Origin: Gammaproteobacteria bacterium
GTDB lineage: Bacteria > Pseudomonadota > Gammaproteobacteria > JACCXJ01
Direction of reading: 5' to 3'
Length of the DNA stretch: 35,601 nt
NCBI GenBank assembly: GCA_013697045.1
Contig: JACCXJ010000154.1
Span: 1 to 35,601 of the forward strand
The notes beneath the pieces were generated by a model. It was given only the letters and a program-made list of their open reading frames with translations, was not told where the DNA came from and ran no database searches. This document shows positions 7,979 through 16,973 of the stretch, piece by piece; position 1 is the first letter of the stretch, and each line of letters opens with the position of its first letter. Both the position numbers and the translations under genes were made by a program.

Positions 7979-10240
7979 TCAGTCCGCGACCGTGGCCTCG
8001 CGCGCGGCTACCCGCAGGGCCAGATCCTCGCCCTCGACGGTGATGACGACATGCCCCCCGCCTTCGAGCTTGCCGAACAGGAGCTCTTCGGCGAGCGGGC
8101 GTTTGACCTTGTCTTGGATCAGGCGGCCCATGGGACGCGCGCCCATGAGGAGGTCGTGGCCGTGCTCTGCGAGCCAGGCGCGGGCCTTTTCGTCGACCTC
8201 CAAACTGACATCCTTGGCATCGAGCTGGGCCTCCAACTCGGCCAGGAACTTCTCGACGACCTGGGCGATGGTCTGATCGTCCAAGGGATTGAACTGCACG
8301 ATGGCGTCCAGGCGATTGCGGAACTCGGGGCTGAAGATGCGCTTGATGGCCTCGCTCGCATCGCTCATGTGGTTCTGGACGGTGAAGCCGATGGAGGCGC
8401 GGCTGATCCGATCGGCCCCGGCATTGGTGGTCATGATGATGATGACGTTGCGGAAGTCGGTCTGGCGCCCGTTGGTGTCCGTCAAGGCCCCGTGGTCCAT
8501 GACCTGGAGCAAGAGGTTATAGACATCGGGGTGGGCCTTCTCGATCTCGTCGAGGAGCAGGACGGCATGCGGGTGCTTGTTGATCGCCTCGGTCAGAAGG
8601 CCACCCTGATCGAAGCCCACATAGCCCGGCGGCGCCCCGATGAGGCGCGACACCGTGTGGCGCTCCATGTACTCCGACATGTCGAAGCGCACCAGCTCGA
8701 TGCCCATGATGCGCGCGAGCTGGCGGCTGACCTCGGTCTTGCCGACCCCAGTCGGCCCGGCGAACAGGAACGAACCGATGGGCCGCCCCTGGTCCCCGAG
8801 CCCCGATCGCGACATCTTGATGGCCGAGGCCAGCCCCTCGATGGCCTGATCCTGGCCGAACACCACGAGCTTGAGGTCGCGGGCGATGTTCTTGAGCGCG
8901 TGCTTGTCCGAGGCCGACACGCTTTTCGGGGGGATGCGGGCGATCTTGGCGACGATGTGCTCGATATCGCCCACCCCGATGACCTTTTTCCGGCGCGAGG
9001 GCGGCACGAGCTGCTGGCTGGCGCCGACCTCGTCGATGACGTCGATGGCCTTGTCGGGCAGGTGGCGGTCGCTCAGGTAGCGCTCCGTCAACTCGGCCGC
9101 GGCGCGTAGCGACTGGTGGGTGTACTTGACCCCGTGATGGTGCTCGAATCGGGACTTGAGCCCCGCCAGGATCTTGATGGTGTCCTCGACGGAGGGCTCG
9201 CTGATGTCGATCTTCTGGAAGCGCCGTGACAAGGCCCGGTCCTTCTCGAAGATACCGCGGTATTCCTGGTAGGTGGTGGAGCCGATGCACTTGAGCTCGC
9301 CGGAGGCGAGCACCGGTTTGATGAGGTTGGAGGCGTCCATCACCCCGCCCGAGGCGGCGCCCGCCCCGATGATGGTGTGGATCTCGTCCACGAACAGGAT
9401 CGCACCGGGGTCGCGCTGCAGGTGCGCCAGGACGCCCTTCAGGCGCTTCTCGAAGTCCCCGCGATACTTGGTGCCGGCGAGCAGGGCACCCAGGTCCAGC
9501 GCATAGAGAGTGCTCCGGGCCAGAACCTCGGGGACCTCCCCATCGACGATCATCTTGGCCAGGCCTTCGGCGATGGCGGTCTTGCCGACCCCGGCCTCGC
9601 CCACATAGAGCGGGTTGTTCTTGCGGCGGCGACACAGGATCTGGATGGTCCGCTCGACCTCCTGCCGGCGTCCGATCAGCGGGTCGATCTTTCCGAGCTG
9701 TGCCTGACGGTTCAGGTTGACCGTATAGGCCTGGAGGGGATTGGCGCCGGTCTCGCCGCCGTTTTCACCTTCCGCCTCGGGCCCCCCGCCGTAGTCCTCG
9801 CCGTCGGCGGTCTTAGTGATCCCGTGGGAGATGTAGTTCACGAGGTCCAGGCGCGTGATGTTCTGTTTGTTCAGGAGATAGACCGCCTGGGACTCGCGCT
9901 CGCCGAAGATCGCGACCAGGACGTTGGCCCCCGTGACCTCTTTCCTGCCGGCGGACTGCACATGGAAGACGGCCCGCTGCAACACGCGTTGGAAGCCCAG
10001 CGTCGGTTGGGTGTCCCGGCTGTCGAGGAGCGGCAGGAGCGGTGCGGTCTCGCGGATGAAGGACGCTAGATCCTTGCGTAACTGCTGGAGATCCGCGCCA
10101 CAGGCACGCAATACCTTGGATGCCTCGCCGTTGTCGAGCAGCGCGAGCAGCAAATGCTCGATGGTGATGAACTCGTGGCGCTGCGCCCGCGCCTCCTTGA
10201 AGGCGCGGTTGAGTGTGACTTCCAGTTCCTTACTCAGCAT
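7979..10240 (-). CDS. clpA: ATP-dependent Clp protease ATP-binding subunit ClpA
   Basis: MLSKELEVTLNRAFKEARAQRHEFITIEHLLLALL; two AAA+ modules (GEAGVGKTAIAEGLA, GPTGVGKTEVSRQLA). Confidence 0.97.
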   Translation of the reverse strand: MLSKELEVTLNRAFKEARAQRHEFITIEHLLLALLDNGEASKVLRACGADLQQLRKDLASFIRETAPLLPLLDSRDTQPTLGFQRVLQRAVFHVQSAGRKEVTGANVLVAIFGERESQAVYLLNKQNITRLDLVNYISHGITKTADGEDYGGGPEAEGENGGETGANPLQAYTVNLNRQAQLGKIDPLIGRRQEVERTIQILCRRRKNNPLYVGEAGVGKTAIAEGLAKMIVDGEVPEVLARSTLYALDLGALLAGTKYRGDFEKRLKGVLAHLQRDPGAILFVDEIHTIIGAGAASGGVMDASNLIKPVLASGELKCIGSTTYQEYRGIFEKDRALSRRFQKIDISEPSVEDTIKILAGLKSRFEHHHGVKYTHQSLRAAAELTERYLSDRHLPDKAIDVIDEVGASQQLVPPSRRKKVIGVGDIEHIVAKIARIPPKSVSASDKHALKNIARDLKLVVFGQDQAIEGLASAIKMSRSGLGDQGRPIGSFLFAGPTGVGKTEVSRQLARIMGIELVRFDMSEYMERHTVSRLIGAPPGYVGFDQGGLLTEAINKHPHAVLLLDEIEKAHPDVYNLLLQVMDHGALTDTNGRQTDFRNVIIIMTTNAGADRISRASIGFTVQNHMSDASEAIKRIFSPEFRNRLDAIVQFNPLDDQTIAQVVEKFLAELEAQLDAKDVSLEVDEKARAWLAEHGHDLLMGARPMGRLIQDKVKRPLAEELLFGKLEGGGHVVITVEGEDLALRVAAREATVAD

Positions 10241-10251
10241 GGGTGCGTGCC

Positions 10252-10569
10252 TCAGGCCTGTTCCAGGGTGCATAACAGGGGATGTCGGTGCTCGCGCGCG
10301 AAATCATTGACTTGGGCGGTCTTGGTCTCGGCGATCTCATGGCTGAACACCCCGCAGATCCCGCGGCCGGCGATATGGACCTCGAGCATGATGCGGGTGG
10401 CGTCCTCCCGGTTCTTGGCAAAGAAGCGCTCGAGCACTTGGACCACGAAGTCCATGGGGGTGTAATCGTCATTGACCAGGACCACCTTGTAGAGGGGAGG
10501 ACGCCTGAGCCGCGGGCGGGCCTCCCGTAGCGCCACGTCACCGTGATCGTGTTCGGTCTTCTCGGACAT
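10252..10569 (-). CDS. clpS: ATP-dependent Clp protease adaptor ClpS
   Basis: [60 protein letters not shown]; start reassigned to MSEKTEHD. Confidence 0.95.
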   Translation of the reverse strand: MSEKTEHDHGDVALREARPRLRRPPLYKVVLVNDDYTPMDFVVQVLERFFAKNREDATRIMLEVHIAGRGICGVFSHEIAETKTAQVNDFAREHRHPLLCTLEQA

Positions 10570-11009
10570 CGCCTCGGCGTCCACACCGTCCGTCTCGCCT
10601 ATTATACGAAGCGGATCGGCAGATTCCATATACACCGAGCGCTTCGGTACACGCGGTCGCGGGATCCCGTTCCCGGGGGCCGGGCGCAAGCGCGTTCGGT
10701 TCGCATCGCCCTCGTAGAATGTTGCGTTGCAGCGTAAGATGTCGAGGTCGCGGCGGGCCGGAACCAGGTGGCCCTCGCCATCACCCCCCGGTGGGTGTAC
10801 TTGGCGATGGCCGCAAGGTTACAATCGATTGCTCTACGGAGACCCGGGGCACGGCCCTGCCGATCCACGGCGAGATTCGGTGGGAAGCGCTTTCAGGGTC
10901 GCAGCATCGAGGACGCGGCGTCGCGGCTCGGCGAGCCCATGACCGGGACCGGGCGGGTGGCCTGTCCGGCCCTAGAGGCCCAACTGTTTGGAGTTTCGGG
11001 AGAGAAGCG

Positions 11010-12311
11010 ATGTCGTTCGAGAACGAAGTGAAGACGCTGGAAGAGGACTGGGCGACCAATCCTCGTTGGAAGGACGTCGAGCGCGGGTACAGCGCGGCGG
11101 AGGTCGTGAACCTGCGCGGGAGCCTGCACATCGAACATACCCTGGCCCGACGCGGCGCCGAGAGGCTGTGGGGCCTGATCCACACGGAGCCCTTCGTCAA
11201 CGCGCTCGGCGCCCTCACCGGCAACCAGGCCGTGCAGCAGGCCAAGGCCGGGCTCAAGGCGATCTATCTCTCCGGGTGGCAGGTCGCGGCGGACGCCAAT
11301 AGCGCCGGCACCATGTATCCCGACCAATCGCTCTACCCGGTGGACAGCGTGCCTTGTGTCGTGCGCAAGATCAACAATGCGCTGACCCGTGCCGACCAGA
11401 TCGAGCATGCCGAGGGCAACCACGCGATCGATTGGTTCCTGCCGATCCTGGCGGATGCGGAGGCCGGTTTCGGCGGCGTGCTGAATGCCTTCGAGCTCAT
11501 GAAGCACATGATCGAGGCGGGCGCCGCGGCTGTGCATTTCGAGGATCAACTGGCCTCGGCGAAGAAGTGCGGGCACATGGGCGGCAAGGTGCTGGTGCCG
11601 ACTCAGGAGGCGGTGCAGAAGCTCATCGCCGCACGGCTCGCGGCCGACACCATGGGCGTGCCGACGCTCATCGTGGCGCGCACCGATGCCGAGAGCGCGA
11701 ATCTGATCACCTCGGACATCGACGAGCGCGATCGGGAATTTTGTACCGGCGAGCGCACGGCGGAAGGCTTTTGCTGCGCCCGCAAGGGATTGGATCAGGC
11801 CATCGCCCGCGGCATCGCCTACGCCCCCTACGCCGACCTCATCTGGTGCGAGACCCAGACCCCGGACCTCGGTTTTGCGAGGATATTCGCCGAGAGCGTG
11901 CGCAAGGTGCACCCGAACCAGCTCTTCGCCTATAACTGCTCACCTTCGTTCAATTGGAAGCACAAGCTCGACGACGCCACGATCGCAAAGTTCCAGCGCG
12001 AGCTGGGCGCCATGGGCTACAAGTTCCAGTTCATCACCCTGGCCGGATTCCACGCCCTCAATTATTCGATGTTCAGCCTGGCGCATGATTATGCGGCACG
12101 CCAGATGTCGGCCTATGTGGAGTTGCAGGAGGCCGAGTTCCGGGCCGAGGCCCAGGGCTATTCGGCCACCAAGCACCAGCGCGAGGTCGGCACCGGTTAC
12201 TTCGATGCCGTGACCCAGGCCATCACGGGCACCTCGTCCCTCACGGCACTGTCCGGATCGACGGAAGAGGCGCAGTTCGAGACGCCCAAGGCGGCCGGCG
12301 CGGCGCACTAG
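11010..12311 (+). CDS. aceA: isocitrate lyase
   Basis: 434 aa from [35 protein letters not shown], catalytic-loop context; gggagag upstream. ORF track start at 10719 rejected. Confidence 0.96.
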   Translation: MSFENEVKTLEEDWATNPRWKDVERGYSAAEVVNLRGSLHIEHTLARRGAERLWGLIHTEPFVNALGALTGNQAVQQAKAGLKAIYLSGWQVAADANSAGTMYPDQSLYPVDSVPCVVRKINNALTRADQIEHAEGNHAIDWFLPILADAEAGFGGVLNAFELMKHMIEAGAAAVHFEDQLASAKKCGHMGGKVLVPTQEAVQKLIAARLAADTMGVPTLIVARTDAESANLITSDIDERDREFCTGERTAEGFCCARKGLDQAIARGIAYAPYADLIWCETQTPDLGFARIFAESVRKVHPNQLFAYNCSPSFNWKHKLDDATIAKFQRELGAMGYKFQFITLAGFHALNYSMFSLAHDYAARQMSAYVELQEAEFRAEAQGYSATKHQREVGTGYFDAVTQAITGTSSLTALSGSTEEAQFETPKAAGAAH

Positions 12312-12430
12312 ACCGCGGGCATCCGCCTGCCAAAGCGAAGGCGGGTGGGAGGGCCGGACGCCTGGCAGTTCAGTCGACCGGACGGTCCGCCGCGGGCCGC
12401 CGATCCCGGCGTCCCTGTTTAAGGAGACCG

Positions 12431-12655
12431 CTGGCCATCAACCAAAAGCTCTAAGAAGCGCTCATTGCCGCAGGAGCTCCCGATGATCTGGCTAAACGAG
12501 CGGCCGCCAGCGTATTGAGCCGGGACGACTTTAATCAGTTGGCAACCAAGACCGACATCGCCGAGCTCAAAGCAGACCTAATCAAATGGATGGCCGGCCT
12601 CATTATTGGCTCGGTCGTGGCGATGACCGGCATCTTCGTGCGCTTGTACGGCTAA
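12431..12655 (+). pseudogene. DUF1640/CCDC90-like small coiled-coil membrane protein with in-frame stop
   Basis: Manual translation (ctg)AINQKL*EALIAAGAPDDLAKRAAASVLSRDDFNQLATKTDIAELKADLIKWMAGLIIGSVVAMTGIFVRLYG*. Confidence 0.5.
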
Positions 12656-12736
12656 TGATACCAGCCTGACATTGGATGGAGTGGGATGTTGGATTAACAA
12701 AATTCAATGGTACGGTAGCCAATTAGGGGTAGTCAG

Positions 12737-12968
12737 TGGCGCACGATTACGCGGCGCGCCAGATGTCGGCCTATGTGGAGTTGCAGGAAGCCGAGTTCCG
12801 GGCCGTGGCCCAGGGCTATTCGGCCATCAAGCACCAGCGCGAGGTCGGCACCGGTTACTTCGATGCCGTGACCCAGGCCATCACGGGCGGTACCTCGTCC
12901 ATCACGGCGCCGGATCGACGGAAGAGGCGCAGTTCGAGGCGCCTAAGGCGGCCGGCGCGGCTCATTAG
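12737..12968 (+). pseudogene. partial duplicate of the aceA 3' end
   Basis: Near-identical to 12079..12311 with a +3 and a -4 indel; tail [14 protein letters not shown] retained but out of frame. Confidence 0.9.
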
Positions 12969-13419
12969 GCCTAGCCCGGATTTATCACCACCACCCTGCT
13001 GCGACCGCCGATCCGCTCGGTCTGGCGGGCCGTCTTTGCGCTGCGCACTCCTGCTCCGCGCAAAGCCCGGCCCCGGCCGCCCGCTCGACGAGCCTGTCGT
13101 CCACCGGACGACAAGCTCATCCGCCTCGTCCTTCAAGCCGGCTCGACGTAGTGTCAGCTACGCCTTCGCCGTCTTCAGTCCGTGCGGCCCGCCAGACCGG
13201 CGCCTCGGCGGCCTCGCGATGGGCAGTGGTCCCGCCCATCCAGTGAAGTCGGGTGGCTGACCGCACGTCTTCCTCGGTGGCCCCCAGCCAAAGCACCAGG
13301 GTCCCGTCGGCAGAGTCGCTGAGGCTCTTCAAGCGCTTCACCGGAAACGCATCACCGCTTGTCTCCGGAGTTCCGTGGTGCGATACTTCAGGCGCCTTGG
13401 CCCAACCAGGCGTACGAAG

Positions 13420-13446
13420 GGGACGCCGCGAAAAGCGCGGCGTCCC
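13420..13446. repeat. perfect 11-bp-stem hairpin GGGACGCCGCG-aaaag-CGCGGCGTCCC
   Basis: Direct reading; core stem recurs at 21617..21637. Confidence 0.7.
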
Positions 13447-13524
13447 TCAACCCTTTGGTTAGATGGCAAGTGTTCGACGGTACTCCAGTAGTGTTTCGAA
13501 CGCATCAACTGAGCGAGATGAGAC

Positions 13525-13926
13525 ATGGCACGACTCAGCACCAGCTACGATTCCCGTACCCGTAATGGCGGCGAACCATATATACCCATCACCAGCGACG
13601 ATTCCCGTAATGGCGGCCGACTCGCTACGGAGATCGAAGCGAAGCTGAAAGGGCGCGATCCGGTCTCGCTTGGCCTTGAGAACCAGCTACTTACTGATCT
13701 CAGTCGACACGAACTGGAATATTCGAAGTTCGGTCTTGCAACCGGGGTTGTGCTGGCGGCTCTCGGTGTTGGAACATTCGTCTGTGGAGTGCTATCGCCG
13801 ACTGAGTTGACGATGGGACTTCCGGGCTTGAAAGTGGAAGTCCTCGGAGGGGCCGGAGCTGTCCTGTTCATTCTGGGCACCGCTGTTGTCTGGATCACGC
13901 GGCGACAGGTGAAGATCAAGCGCTAG
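13525..13926 (+). CDS. small membrane protein with repeated N-terminal segment
   Basis: 133 aa; two hydrophobic segments; DNA repeat acgattcccgta...atggcggc encodes DSRTRNGGE / DSRNGGR. Confidence 0.5.
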   Translation: MARLSTSYDSRTRNGGEPYIPITSDDSRNGGRLATEIEAKLKGRDPVSLGLENQLLTDLSRHELEYSKFGLATGVVLAALGVGTFVCGVLSPTELTMGLPGLKVEVLGGAGAVLFILGTAVVWITRRQVKIKR

Positions 13927-14006
13927 CTTCGTTCTTGTTGCGCTAAGCGCGGCCAGAGCACCGGGGTTCAATGGGCAAAGGAGCCCAGGGGTAGTGAGTA
14001 ACAAAT

Positions 14007-14105
14007 CCCCGGCAGAGCCGGGGGCTTTCGTTCTTGAGCCGCTCAAAGCGGCTATCCGGGGTCGCTAACGCGGCCCCAATGTTCTTGGGCCACCTAAAAG
14101 GTGGC
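14007..14105. repeat. array of four consecutive short stem-loops at the 3' side of the IS200-like fragment
   Basis: CCCCGGC-aga-GCCGGGG; AGCCGC-tcaaa-GCGGCT; GGGGTCGC-taac-GCGGCCCC (one wobble); GCCACC-taaaa-GGTGGC. Confidence 0.8.
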
Positions 14106-14108
14106 GAT

Positions 14109-14312
14109 TCAGCGCCAGAGGTTCAGATGCTCAAGACGCTGATCCTCTCGCTCCTGGTTACGGATGTACTCTCCGATCATCCCCTCATCACGACCCACCG
14201 TCGAGACGAAGTATCCCCGCGCCCAGAAGTGCTGCCCAACAAAATTGCGCTTCCGCTCGCCGTACACCCGGGCCAAGTGGATCGCACTCTTACCCTTGAT
14301 GAACCCGATCAC
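14109..14312 (-). mobile_element. IS200/IS605-type Y1 transposase (TnpA) 3' fragment
   Basis: MIGFIKGKSAIHLARVYGERKRNFVGQHFWARGYFVSTVGRDEGMIGEYIRNQEREDQRLEHLNLWR; 5' half absent. Confidence 0.85.
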
Positions 14313-14319
14313 TTTTGCT

Positions 14320-14366
14320 GGTTCCCAAGCTCGAGCTTGGGAACCCGGTCGGGAAGCTCAGCTTCC
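14320..14366. repeat. composite palindrome A (26-bp perfect GGTTCCCAAGCTCGAGCTTGGGAACC) followed by B (GGAAGCT-c-AGCTTCC)
   Basis: Direct reading. Confidence 0.85.
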
Positions 14367-14621
14367 GGGAACTCATCCCCACGTTGGAATTTGGAAACGC
14401 ATAAATCAAGAGCCAATAGGGCCAACCGCGCGCCCCCCACCCTGAATCCACCCGTAGACCACTCGACATGCCTCGGAGCCGTTACCGTGTTCTCCAAGAA
14501 CCATGCCCACACTTCCTAGAACCCGGTCGCGTCGACCAGCCGGAACGTTAGCGGTATTCCAGTACCCGAAATGTTGCCGGGCAGCAAGGCTTGATGAGGT
14601 GGACCGGGCCTGGTGATGGGG

Positions 14622-14673
14622 GCGTGAAGCGGGAGCTTCACGCACTGGGTTCCCAAGCCGGAGCTTGGGAACC
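14622..14673. repeat. composite palindrome in mirrored order: B' (GCGTGAAGC-ggga-GCTTCACGC) then A' (GGTTCCCAAGC-cgga-GCTTGGGAACC)
   Basis: Direct reading. Confidence 0.85.
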
Positions 14674-14713
14674 AGCAACCGCTTGGGTTTGTCCGCTCTA
14701 TCGGCGGACAAGC

Positions 14714-14932
14714 TCACTTGGACGCCACGCTCGGCGCGGTCTCGAACACTAGTTTCCCGGTCTCCAAACGGGGAGCGCGCCTGGATAGGTGCAGAATTTC
14801 AACGCCGACCACCTGATTCTCCACGTTGTAATCCAACACGATACCTGGAGACACCTCCTCGGACTCGACGATCGTCGAGTCGTCCAAACGCAAATAGAGC
14901 GCATCGGCGTCTTGGTCTACATGTAATCTCAT
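14714..14932 (-). CDS. DUF2283 family protein, putative antitoxin-like partner
   Basis: MRLHVDQDADALYLRLDDSTIVESEEVSPGIVLDYNVENQVVGVEILHLSRR. Confidence 0.8.
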   Translation of the reverse strand: MRLHVDQDADALYLRLDDSTIVESEEVSPGIVLDYNVENQVVGVEILHLSRRAPRLETGKLVFETAPSVASK

Positions 14933-15180
14933 ATTTTTCCTCTCATACTCCGGTCAAAGAATACGCTGACAACGCGAACCGGTTCAACTGAGCGCTCGAC
15001 CACCACGCGGAGCACTCGCCCGCCGAATTCGGGAATGGATCGGTAACGGCGTTCCAGCGAGGCATCGTCCGGGTCGAGTCGACACAGAGCCGGCTCGTTC
15101 AGGGCGCGCTCCAGCCATTCAAGCGGGATCTCCCGCTCCGCCAGCACCTTCTTTGCGTGCTCGGTTAACGTGTAGTTCAT
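14929..15180 (-). CDS. DUF4258 family protein, putative toxin-like
   Basis: MNYTLTEHAKKVLAEREIPLEWLERALNEPALCRLDPDD...GGRVLRVVVERSVEPVRVVSVFFDRSMRGKI; 4-bp overlap with DUF2283 gene. Confidence 0.75.
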   Translation of the reverse strand: MNYTLTEHAKKVLAEREIPLEWLERALNEPALCRLDPDDASLERRYRSIPEFGGRVLRVVVERSVEPVRVVSVFFDRSMRGKI

Positions 15181-15366
15181 TCGTCCCCGCCCTCCGCATC
15201 CCGACCCATGCGGTACGTGATGTCGTGGTTGACGATGAAGTAGCCCGTAGCGCGGGTTAGCGGCTTTATCGCGTAACCCGCCTTCCGGAAGGCTGCGCAT
15301 GAGGTCGGCGCCGGAAGTTCCTTAGGTGGGTTACGATGCAAACGGCGTGCGTCGCCCATATATGAA

Positions 15367-15858
15367 CTACTTGCGCCCACCGGGCGGCTTGCCGTAACGA
15401 TCGATGTAGTCGGTGGCGAGGGATTCGGCCTTGCGCAACGCATCGCCGGACAGCGCACTCGCGGCCGTCTTTTTCTCGGTCGCGGCCTGGGTATTCCCGA
15501 GATGGGCCGCTACGCCGAACCAGGCATAGGCGATCTCCATGTCCTTCGATACGCCCTGGCCTTTCGCGTATAGCTGGCCCAGGCGGTACTGGGCCTGGGC
15601 GACGCCCTGCTCGGCGGCGCTCGTGAGCCAGCGTGCCGCCTCCTTGGGGTCTGGGGCCACCCCCTGGCCGTTCAAGTACATGTTCCCGAGATAATACTGG
15701 GCGTACGGGTGGTGGGCGGTCTCGGCCAGCGGCCGCAGCATCATGAGGGCCTGATCGTAGCGGCCCTGCGCGTGGGCCATCACCGCCTCGGTGAACTGCG
15801 CCCGTGCCGGATCAGGCAGGAGGGCCGCCAGGACCAGAACCAGAAAGGGACGTCGTAT
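15367..15858 (-). CDS. Sel1-repeat exported protein
   Basis: Signal-like MIRRPFLVLVLAALLPDPARA; Sel1 repeats AQYYLGNMYLNGQGVAPDPKEAARWLTSAAEQGVAQAQYRLGQLYAKGQGV. Confidence 0.85.
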   Translation of the reverse strand: MRRPFLVLVLAALLPDPARAQFTEAVMAHAQGRYDQALMMLRPLAETAHHPYAQYYLGNMYLNGQGVAPDPKEAARWLTSAAEQGVAQAQYRLGQLYAKGQGVSKDMEIAYAWFGVAAHLGNTQAATEKKTAASALSGDALRKAESLATDYIDRYGKPPGGRK

Positions 15859-15968
15859 CATGGCCGGCTCGGCTCCGTCTGTTACAATGCCTGCATGTTC
15901 CCCGATCCGCGTGGCGATTACCACGTGCCGCGCGCGGCTCCTCCCGCCGGCTGGCGGCGTTTCGCTCG

Positions 15969-16964
15969 ATGAGCACCTTCAGGGCGTTCCGCGTCCATCG
16001 CGAGGCCGACACCATCGGCGGGCGCATTGAATGGATCGACTTCCACGATCTCAGCCCCGGGGAGGTGGTGATCGACGCCGCCTACTCGAGCGTCAATTAC
16101 AAGGACGCCCTGGGCGCCACCGGTGCCGGGAAGATCCTCACGCGTTTTCCTTTGGTCGCGGGAGTGGATGTCGCGGGGACGGTCGAGTCGTCCGAAGACC
16201 CGCGCTTTCGCCCCGGCGATCGAGTGCTCGTGACCGGCTATGAGCTCGGTACCGGCCACGACGGGGGTTACGCCGAAAGGGTGCGGGTGCCCGCCGAGTG
16301 GGTCGTACCCCTGCCATCGGGTCTTACCCTGCGCGACGCGATGGCGCTCGGCTCGGCGGGGCTCACCGTCGCATTGTGCGTCAAACGCTTCGAGGACAAC
16401 GGCCAGGCGCCGTCCCAGGGGCCCATCGTCGTGACCGGCGCGAGCGGGGGGGTGGGCAGCCTGGCGGTGGACGTGCTGTCGGGGCTCGGTTACGAGGTCG
16501 TCGCCGTGAGCGGCAAACCCGGCGCCCGCGCGTACCTGGAGCGACTGGGGGCGGCGCGGGTCCTGGATCGCCTGAGCCTCGACCTCGGATCGCGGCCGCT
16601 GGAGAAGGCCGAATGGGCAGGGGCCATCGATAACGTCGGCGGGGACGTCCTCGCCTGGCTGACGCGCACCACGCGGTCCTTGGGGAACATCTGCAGCGTC
16701 GGGCTGGCCGGCGGCAGCGTCCTCCACACCACCGTCATGCCGTTCATCCTGCGGGGCGTGAGCCTCCTCGGGATCACCTCGGCGGGCTGCCCGACCGCGC
16801 TGCGCCATCTCCTGTGGCCACGGCTCGGTACCGATCTCCGACCTCGGCATCTCGATGCCATCGGCGCCACCGAGATTGGCCTCGGAGACCTGCCGCGAAC
16901 GTTCCAGGCCATGCTGAAAGGCGAGGTGACGGGCCGGATCCTGGTCAGGATCGCCGGTGGGTAG
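15969..16964 (+). CDS. acuI: AcuI/YhdH-type zinc-free alcohol dehydrogenase (acrylyl-CoA reductase-like)
   Basis: MSTFRAFRVHREADTIGGRIEWIDFHDLSPGEVVIDAAYSSVNYKDALGATGAGKILTRFPLVAGVDVAGTV; VTGASGGVGSLAVDVLSGLGYEVVAVSGK. Confidence 0.9.
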   Translation: MSTFRAFRVHREADTIGGRIEWIDFHDLSPGEVVIDAAYSSVNYKDALGATGAGKILTRFPLVAGVDVAGTVESSEDPRFRPGDRVLVTGYELGTGHDGGYAERVRVPAEWVVPLPSGLTLRDAMALGSAGLTVALCVKRFEDNGQAPSQGPIVVTGASGGVGSLAVDVLSGLGYEVVAVSGKPGARAYLERLGAARVLDRLSLDLGSRPLEKAEWAGAIDNVGGDVLAWLTRTTRSLGNICSVGLAGGSVLHTTVMPFILRGVSLLGITSAGCPTALRHLLWPRLGTDLRPRHLDAIGATEIGLGDLPRTFQAMLKGEVTGRILVRIAGG

Positions 16965-16973
16965 GAGTTTGCC

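Noticed and set aside
8051-9109. 352-aa plus-strand ORF opposite clpA
   Set aside because: Antisense shadow; low-complexity LGD/GHD-rich translation
8517-9635. 372-aa minus-strand ORF within clpA
   Set aside because: Alternate frame of clpA; RG/RR-rich translation typical of GC-rich out-of-frame reading
10893-11912. 339-aa minus-strand ORF opposite aceA
   Set aside because: Antisense shadow of isocitrate lyase
13117-13341. 74-aa minus-strand ORF (MKRLKSLSDSADGTLVLWLGATEEDV...)
   Set aside because: First half looks protein-like but no family recognised and the C-terminal half is composition-driven; insufficient support
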